The notes under the pieces: model-generated
The model's database searches: none
Told to the model about the DNA's origin: nothing
Seen by the model: only the letters and a program-made list of their open reading frames with translations
Shown: in pieces, positions 59,701 through 64,000 of the stretch
Position numbering within the stretch: the first letter of the stretch is position 1
Layout: every line of letters starts with the position of its first letter
Source: Ectothiorhodospira shaposhnikovii
GTDB taxonomy: Bacteria; Pseudomonadota; Gammaproteobacteria; Ectothiorhodospirales; Ectothiorhodospiraceae
Length of the DNA stretch: 64,000 nucleotides
NCBI RefSeq assembly: GCF_022227765.1
Contig: NZ_JAJMLZ010000003.1
Location: 248,001-312,000 of the forward strand
Direction: 5' to 3'
Made by a program: the position numbers and the translations under genes

Positions 59701-59920
59701 GGGCATGACACCGCTGGCCACCGGCATGGGTTCGGGCACGGAGATCATGCAGCCCCTGGCCCTGACCGTGATCGGGGGGCTGCTGGTGTCCATGTTGCTG
59801 ACGTTGCTTGTGGTGCCGTGCCTGTATCTGATCCTGGGAGGGGCTGCGCAGGGGATGAAACGGATGCTGATGGGGCACTCCGCCCCCTCATCCCCTGGTC
59901 TCTCCACTACCGCAGGATGA
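56756..59920 (+). CDS. RND-family efflux permease (AcrB/MdtB-like)
   Basis: A 1054-residue inner-membrane pump with twelve helices and two large periplasmic loops. The N-terminus SIRRPVGTLALASVVFVLGL and the TM4 motif GLLVDNAIVMLENIYRHRE are typical; one of the two usual Asp residues is Asn (VDNAIV instead of VDDAIV). TM10-12 has VQYERLSNPLVILSAAPLSL, IGIVVNNAILLVEYIE and STTVLGMTPLATGMG. Proton relay residues in TM10 cannot be fixed by eye. The ATG at 56756 overlaps the adaptor stop. The gene ends 14 bases into the convergent universal stress gene. Confidence 0.93.
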   Translation: MNLSHLSIRRPVGTLALASVVFVLGLFFVDRLPIDLLPNIEYPHIRVTVNHPGVAPEVMEAQVTRVLERNLAATENLTRIYSRASEGRTNVNLLFEYGTNLDLALQDASRYLELARTQLPPDIEPPRLYKFDPSQDPVWQAGFSSTVRSEVEVRDWVEHRLAPQLLAIHGVSGVEAAGGMVREMEVIVDQVRLRSYGLTMKDLIDTLEAENVDIAAGWVTGERFDVMAKTDGLFTSVADIENVLIDLPGDTSQRIRLSDVASVRDGHREQRLFVRLNGTPAAQISVFKLPEANTVEVVDQVQATLARLERSGYIPEDIAYQATTDPAFFIRGAIGSVATAAILGGVLAMLMVLLFLGSLRKGFVIGLSIPIAIMAAFALMGASGLTLNIISLGGLALGVGLLVDNAIVMLENIYRHREQLGKSSRESALDGSREVVSAMTASTLTNLAAVLPFLLITGIAALIFRDLILTIAFAIIATLAAALTLVPMLAALLGEVRFASGLEHSRPLRAFNRGIGHLRRGYRRLLPRVLRWRWAVVGLAGVALVGAWLVSTQLGNEFLPQVDDGNVSVRMVLPPGTPPQETDAAVRQIEQRLQGLPHVETVFSMVGGHLSGGIINERPGTANLRVQLTPARDRPGTSAGEWVADAQQALDELDLPGARISVRPPSIPGLRFGTGDADLEVGIVGEDLDQLQRLAGEVSARLEGIAGLEGVEVGREDRSPLLRIIVDRERAADLGLRVSEVGGAIRDAVDGAVPTRFLTQNQEYDVRVRLPRERVADTEALGGMLLFRQGGEPVLLRDVARFELGEGPAHIERENQSRIARVNGDINTAVADTGTIMAQVEERLADLELPDDYSLIFSGQWETIQETQRELLTVVLLAVFLVFVVLAVQYERLSNPLVILSAAPLSLVGVVSILWLTQTPLSAPVMIGVVLLIGIVVNNAILLVEYIEIGRRVQGLGLARAVVRAGSVRLRPILMTTSTTVLGMTPLATGMGSGTEIMQPLALTVIGGLLVSMLLTLLVVPCLYLILGGAAQGMKRMLMGHSAPSSPGLSTTAG

Positions 59921-60758
59921 TCAACGGAATCGGCGACCGCATGATCATGTTGGTGGTGGTGCTCCCCACAAACCAGCGCCGTAGCCGGGAGTGGCCGTAG
60001 GCCCCCATGGCCAGCAGATGGATGTCGTGTTCCTGGCGGTAGGCGCAGACCGCTTCAGCCACATCACCGGTGCGGATCTGTGCGCGTACATCGAAGCCAT
60101 TTTGAGCCAGCATGCCGCGGGCGTTGTCCAGGCGTGAGCGGTTTTCCTGATTGTCGTCGCCCACCATCAGAATATGGGCCTCCAGTCCCTTGAGCAGGGG
60201 GCTCTCAGAGACTTTTTCCACCACGGTATGCGCCGTGGCGCTGCCATCGTAGGCGATCAGGAAACGCTCCGGCTCCCGGTATTCCAGAGGGGCCACCAGC
60301 ACGCCGCGCTTCAGGGTGCGGATGATGCTCTCCAGGTGGCTCCCCACATGCTGTTTGAGCATGTCGCCATCCTTGCCCTGCTTGCCCACCACGACCAGAC
60401 GAGCCTCCTCCTGGATATTGTCCAGGGCTGCGGTGACGCCATCATTGCGCAGCAGGCTGCCAGGGTCGTCGACGCCATTGGCGCGAACCCGTTCCAGCGC
60501 ATCGGACAGGATGGCGCGCCCCTGTTCCCGCAGCAGCTTGCCGCGCTGCTCCTCGGCCTCCACCATCTGCTCCAGCAGGGCCTCCCGACTCCCCAGGCTG
60601 AGGTTGCCGCTCAGGTCCCGCTTGGCGTCCGCATGAGGGTTGTGGATCACATGCAGCAGGGTGAGTGGCGAGTTCATGCGCCGGCTCGCCCAGGCGGCGT
60701 AATCACACACGGACAACGACGAGCGCGAGCCATCGATACAGGCAATGACCTTGTTCAT
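59907..60758 (-). CDS. Tandem universal stress protein (UspA family)
   Basis: A 283-residue protein with two Usp domains. Domain 1 has VIACIDGSRSSLSVCDYAAW. Domain 2 has LIAYDGSATAHTVVEKV and the ATP-binding signature MGAYGHSRLRRWFVGSTTTN near the C-terminus; the matching motif in domain 1 is degenerate (VVGKQGKDGDMLKQHVGSHL). GGAGG lies eight bases before the ATG at 60758, so longer frames are rejected. It is downstream of the SulP transporter gene in the same direction with a 19-base gap, suggesting cotranscription. Confidence 0.9.
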   Translation of the reverse strand: MNKVIACIDGSRSSLSVCDYAAWASRRMNSPLTLLHVIHNPHADAKRDLSGNLSLGSREALLEQMVEAEEQRGKLLREQGRAILSDALERVRANGVDDPGSLLRNDGVTAALDNIQEEARLVVVGKQGKDGDMLKQHVGSHLESIIRTLKRGVLVAPLEYREPERFLIAYDGSATAHTVVEKVSESPLLKGLEAHILMVGDDNQENRSRLDNARGMLAQNGFDVRAQIRTGDVAEAVCAYRQEHDIHLLAMGAYGHSRLRRWFVGSTTTNMIMRSPIPLIILR

Positions 60759-60777
60759 AGGGGCATCCTCCAGCAGG

Positions 60778-62271
60778 TTAGTGGCCCATGAGCCGGTCAG
60801 CGGCATCGGCCTTGTCGTGTGCGGCGTGACGGTCGACGATGGTGGCGGTGGCCTCATTCATGCCAATGATCTCCACCTCGACACCCTCACGGCGGAAGTT
60901 GATGACCACGCGGTCAAGGGCGGCCACGGAACTGATGTCCCAAAAGTGTGCCCGGGACAGATCAATGGTCACCTTATCCAGATCCTCCCGGAAATTGAAC
61001 GCTTGCATGAACTTCTCCGTGGAGGCGAAGAAGACCTGCCCATACACGCGATAGGTGCGGTGCAGGGTGTGTTCATCCGGGCGGGTGTCGGTGTCGGCGC
61101 CCACGAACATGAACTGGCTGACCTTGTTGGCGAAGAACAGGGCTGCCAGCAACACGCCCGACAGCACGCCCAGGGCCAGGTTATGGGTGAACACGGTGAC
61201 CGCCACGGTGGTGATCATGACGATGTTGGTGCTCAGCGGGTGGCGCTTCATGTTCTTGATGGAGGTCCAGCTGAAGGTGCCGATGGACACCATGATCATC
61301 ACCGCCACCAGCGCGGCCATGGGGATGATGCCCAGGATTGGGCTGAGAAACACCACCATGATGAGCAGATAGATGCCCGCCATGAAGGTGGATAACCGCC
61401 CCCGGCCACCGGATTTGATGTTGATGACTGATTGCCCGATCATCGCGCAGCCCGCCATACCGCCGAAGCTGCCGGCGACGATATTCGAGATGCCCTGGCC
61501 CTTACACTCGCGGTTCTTGTCGGTGCGGGTGTCGGTGAGGTCATCGACGATGTTCTGGGTCATCATGGACTCGAGCAGGCCCACCACGGTCAGTGCCAGA
61601 GCGTAGGGCAGGATGATCCACAGGGTTTCCAGGTTCAGCGGGATGTCCGGCCAGAGGAAGACAGGCAGGGTGTCGGGCAGTTCGCCCATGTCGCTGACCG
61701 TGCGGATGTCCAGATTCAGCAGCCAGGCCAGCAGGGTGAGTACCACAATGGTCACCAGGGGCGAGGGGATGGAACGGGTCAGGTAGGGGAACAGATAGAT
61801 GATGGCCAGCCCCAGGGCAGTCATGGCGTACACATGCCAGGTGACCCCGGTGAGTTCGGGGAGTTGCGCCAGGAAGATCATGATGGCCAGTGCGTTGACG
61901 AATCCTGTCATCACCGAGTTGGAGATGAAGCGCATGTAGCGACCCACCTGCAGATAACCTGCGATGATCTGCAGTATGCCAGTCAATATGGTAGCGGCCA
62001 GCAGGTATTCCAGCCCATGTTCCTTCACCAGGGTGATCATGAGCAGGGCCATGGCCGCGGTGGCCGCCGAGATCATGCCGGGTCGGCCGCCGGTGAAAGC
62101 GATGACGACCGCGATGCAGAACGAGGCGTACAGACCCACCTTGGGGTCCACACCCGCAATGATGGAAAAGGCAATGGCTTCCGGGATCAGGGCCAGGGCA
62201 ACCACCAGGCCAGAGAGCATGTCACCGCGTATATTGGAAAACCATTCCTGCTTGATGCGGGTGAGGTTCAT
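60778..62271 (-). CDS. SulP family anion transporter with STAS domain
   Basis: A 497-residue membrane protein with 10-12 helices in the SulP pattern: [40 protein letters not shown] and [20 protein letters not shown], plus the [20 protein letters not shown] segment with conserved Gly. The C-terminal cytosolic STAS domain (about 385-490) has [20 protein letters not shown]. The family carries sulfate, bicarbonate or related anions. The coupling of a SulP to a Usp protein is seen in several proteobacteria, and BicA-type sodium/bicarbonate symport is one possible role. The sulfate ABC system elsewhere in the window makes a pure sulfate role less needed. Confidence 0.9.
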   Translation of the reverse strand: MNLTRIKQEWFSNIRGDMLSGLVVALALIPEAIAFSIIAGVDPKVGLYASFCIAVVIAFTGGRPGMISAATAAMALLMITLVKEHGLEYLLAATILTGILQIIAGYLQVGRYMRFISNSVMTGFVNALAIMIFLAQLPELTGVTWHVYAMTALGLAIIYLFPYLTRSIPSPLVTIVVLTLLAWLLNLDIRTVSDMGELPDTLPVFLWPDIPLNLETLWIILPYALALTVVGLLESMMTQNIVDDLTDTRTDKNRECKGQGISNIVAGSFGGMAGCAMIGQSVINIKSGGRGRLSTFMAGIYLLIMVVFLSPILGIIPMAALVAVMIMVSIGTFSWTSIKNMKRHPLSTNIVMITTVAVTVFTHNLALGVLSGVLLAALFFANKVSQFMFVGADTDTRPDEHTLHRTYRVYGQVFFASTEKFMQAFNFREDLDKVTIDLSRAHFWDISSVAALDRVVINFRREGVEVEIIGMNEATATIVDRHAAHDKADAADRLMGH

Positions 62272-62678
62272 GGATGATGTCCTGTCATTGCGAATTCGTT
62301 GTCGGCCGGGCCCGGATCATTGCCAAATGACGTCACGCGGCCCCGTCTGTAATGGTCGGGGCCACGAAGTACGCGGTTGAAACGGTTTTGTCAGGGCGTT
62401 TCTGCGAGGGGGCGTTGCCCGGGCGTGGCCGGGATCCAGTGTTCCAGCGACGGTCCTCAGGGAGTGCCGTGGGGAGGCCAATGAAAAAGGGGCAGGAGTC
62501 TACACGACGGGCAGGTCTTTGGCCAGCTTGTCAAGCCTTGCACTCAGCTGAATGAGGATAAGGATACACTAAGCTTTCGTCCTGCCTTACCCCATCCACT
62601 TTCGGATAATTCATTGTCCATGATTGGCTGGATCAAGATTGTGGTTTCACACCGGTGAGCGTTCACGCCGCCCTCAAG
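62272..62678. other. Gene-free gap between sulP and the activase gene
   Basis: About 400 bases without a convincing reading frame. It should contain divergent promoters for sulP (minus) and the activase (plus). A TACACT -10-like hexamer occurs near 62565, and an A/T-richer stretch runs to about 62640, but no -35 could be paired with confidence. No repeat of the dispersed family was seen here. Confidence 0.4.
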
Positions 62679-64000
62679 ATGAACCACAATTGGAGCATGT
62701 CGCGAAAAGATTCGACCAGGCTGTACATCGACGCTGGCGTCAGCCAGGTCAGGGCGGTGTTGTACGTCCAGGGTTCAGCAGCGCGTGAATGGCAGCTGGA
62801 GACCGGTCACCATCTGCCCAGACAGGTACGCGAGAGTGGACTGCAGGACGCGAGTCAACGGGCTGCGGTGCGCCTCACGGGAAAACTCGCCGAGCCGGTG
62901 CGCCAATTGCTGGGATGCGGCTCCGCCGTCCTGCCCGCCGCCGCCTTGTGGGCAGCCCTGCGAGCGCGCCAGCAGCGTGACCACGCCGGGCAGCGGATGG
63001 GTCTTCTGGAGATCTCCGCTTCCGGCTACCTGGCTCTCAGTTTGGACCTTGATGGTGGCGCCGGGGACGCCGGGCTGGTGACGCACCCACGCTGTGGTGC
63101 CGGCTCGGGCACCAACCTCAGCCGTGTTCTGCAAAAACTGGATGTCCCCGCACAAGACGTGGATACGGTGCTTGCCGAGTATCTGGGCGAGACGGGCCGG
63201 GAGCGGCGCATGGCCCTGCCGGTGCGAGCCGACCGTTGTGGTGTGTTCGGGGCGTCGGCCACCATCTCCGACAAGAACCAGGGTATCCCTGTGGCCCATG
63301 CCCTGGCGGTCACACTCAAATCCGAGGTCAACAAGGCCTGTCGACGGCTGCCCCTGCCCGTGGACCGGGTGCTGCTGAGTGGCGGTCTGTTCCGATGGGC
63401 CTTTGCCCGGGATTGCGCCCGGGATGCCCTCGGCGACGCCGGTGTGCGCCATATCACCCACCTCCCTGACGCCAACCTGGCCCTGGAAGGTCTGCGGGCC
63501 CTGGATGAATCGGAACCGGACCCGATGATCCCGTCAGCACCGCCCGATCCCGTGAGGCTGGCCTTCGACTACCCGGCCTTTCACACCCTGGAAGCGCAAC
63601 TCCAGGAACGACAACAGTTGCATCGCCAGCCGGTAACGGCCCTGGATCCACAAGGCTGGCCCCCGGGTCATCCGGTGAACATCGGCCTGGACGTGGGCTC
63701 CACCATGGCCAAGATGGTGGTCAGGGCCGCCGACGATGGCCGCCTGCTGCACGCCGCGTCGCAGAGCAATGCTGGCGAGACCATCGCCACATTGAAGGCC
63801 CTGTTCACCGCCCTGTGCGACGCCGGTCACCGTGAACTCAACGTGGGGCGCATCGGCATCACCGGCAGTGCCCGCTACCAGGTACGCGAAGCCCTCACCC
63901 GGCTCTACCCGACGCTGGATGGACGGGTCACGGTGATGGTGGAAAATTATGCCCACGCACGGGGCTCCCTGGAGGCCGCTCGCGAGCACGTGCGCCATCT
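62679..64000 (+). CDS. Large BadF/HgdC-type activase (2-hydroxyacyl-CoA dehydratase activator), 3' end outside window
   Basis: An open frame that runs off the window; 440 codons are visible. It begins with a degenerate ASKHA unit (RLYIDAGVSQVRAVLYVQG) carrying HPRCGAGSGTNLSRVLQKL, similar to the Cys-Gly loop of HgdC activators. A second, canonical ASKHA unit starts near residue 334 (NIGLDVGSTMAKMVV). Two activase units in one chain match the large BadF/DUF2229/HgdB-like proteins of proteobacteria, whose reaction is not known. The ATG at 62679 is used; another in-frame ATG lies at 62697. The gene stands apart from sulP by a 400-base gap. A [4Fe-4S] cluster bridging a dimer is known for HgdC, but its presence here is unproven. 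Confidence 0.75.
   Translation, partial: MNHNWSMSRKDSTRLYIDAGVSQVRAVLYVQGSAAREWQLETGHHLPRQVRESGLQDASQRAAVRLTGKLAEPVRQLLGCGSAVLPAAALWAALRARQQRDHAGQRMGLLEISASGYLALSLDLDGGAGDAGLVTHPRCGAGSGTNLSRVLQKLDVPAQDVDTVLAEYLGETGRERRMALPVRADRCGVFGASATISDKNQGIPVAHALAVTLKSEVNKACRRLPLPVDRVLLSGGLFRWAFARDCARDALGDAGVRHITHLPDANLALEGLRALDESEPDPMIPSAPPDPVRLAFDYPAFHTLEAQLQERQQLHRQPVTALDPQGWPPGHPVNIGLDVGSTMAKMVVRAADDGRLLHAASQSNAGETIATLKALFTALCDAGHRELNVGRIGITGSARYQVREALTRLYPTLDGRVTVMVENYAHARGSLEAAREHVRH

Noticed and set aside
60745-62277. Plus-strand open frames opposite uspA and sulP
   Set aside because: Low-complexity His/Asp/Gly composition; the minus-strand genes carry full family motifs.

Overview
The window is a high-GC, gene-dense stretch of a gammaproteobacterial chromosome. 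RecB/RecD, PhoB/PhoR, SixA, YgiQ, Hsp33, CysTWA and SodB all look proteobacterial. The tandem 2Fe-2S ferredoxins, a DUF1538-type (UmpAB-like) antiporter candidate, the ars genes and the dispersed ATTCCCGC...GCGGGAAT palindromes would suit a halophilic or alkaliphilic Chromatiales/Ectothiorhodospiraceae-like organism. That placement is inference. No rRNA, tRNA, CRISPR array or intact insertion sequence was recognised.

Layout. 1-4.75 kb: recB (5' end outside the window) and recD. 4.9-5.6 kb: two 2Fe-2S ferredoxins. 6-12.5 kb: dacB, a ComFB-like protein, radical-SAM ygiQ, small membrane proteins, a tautomerase, an orphan ParA and a Sel1-repeat protein. 12.9-21.3 kb: a phosphate/polyphosphate block, phoB-phoR, DUF47-pit, sixA, ppx and convergent ppk; Pho-box-like repeats precede phoB and the DUF47-pit pair. 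ppk is the last gene of an argD-argF-ppk run whose leader holds a promoter and an intrinsic-terminator hairpin. 23.7-29.5 kb: sodB, yffB, an Hsp33 that has lost all four zinc cysteines, a second PiT permease, a retropepsin-like protease, a CREST-type hydrolase and DUF456. 29.5-33.5 kb: the sulfate ABC transporter sbp-cysT-cysW-cysA.

33.6-47.1 kb is accessory. A sigma-54 activator behind an AT-rich segment faces a minus-strand run of two P-type ATPases (one MgtA), an acyltransferase/flippase-like fusion and a clipped glycosyltransferase. A PepSY - histidine kinase - response regulator - cytochrome b561 - PepSY cluster follows. Three promoters in this cluster share a PmrA/QseB-type direct repeat exactly 10 bp from a YACRCT -10 hexamer, so part of the regulon can be read from the DNA.

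47.3-51.5 kb: a DUF533 protein, a duplicated DUF1538 membrane protein sandwiched between two short PII-like proteins, and a metallo-beta-lactamase-fold protein with a broken metal motif. 51.6-55.5 kb: arsD-arsA-arsC without arsR or an efflux gene, followed by about 1.5 kb of gene remnants (aldo/keto reductase, chrA, a clipped secreted protein). 55.7-62.3 kb: an RND efflux pair, then UspA and a SulP transporter on the opposite strand. The window ends inside a large BadF/HgdC-type activase gene.

The strongest candidates for something undescribed are the PII-like/DUF1538/PII-like cassette, the cysteine-less Hsp33, and the box-plus-spacer promoter family around the PepSY two-component cluster.
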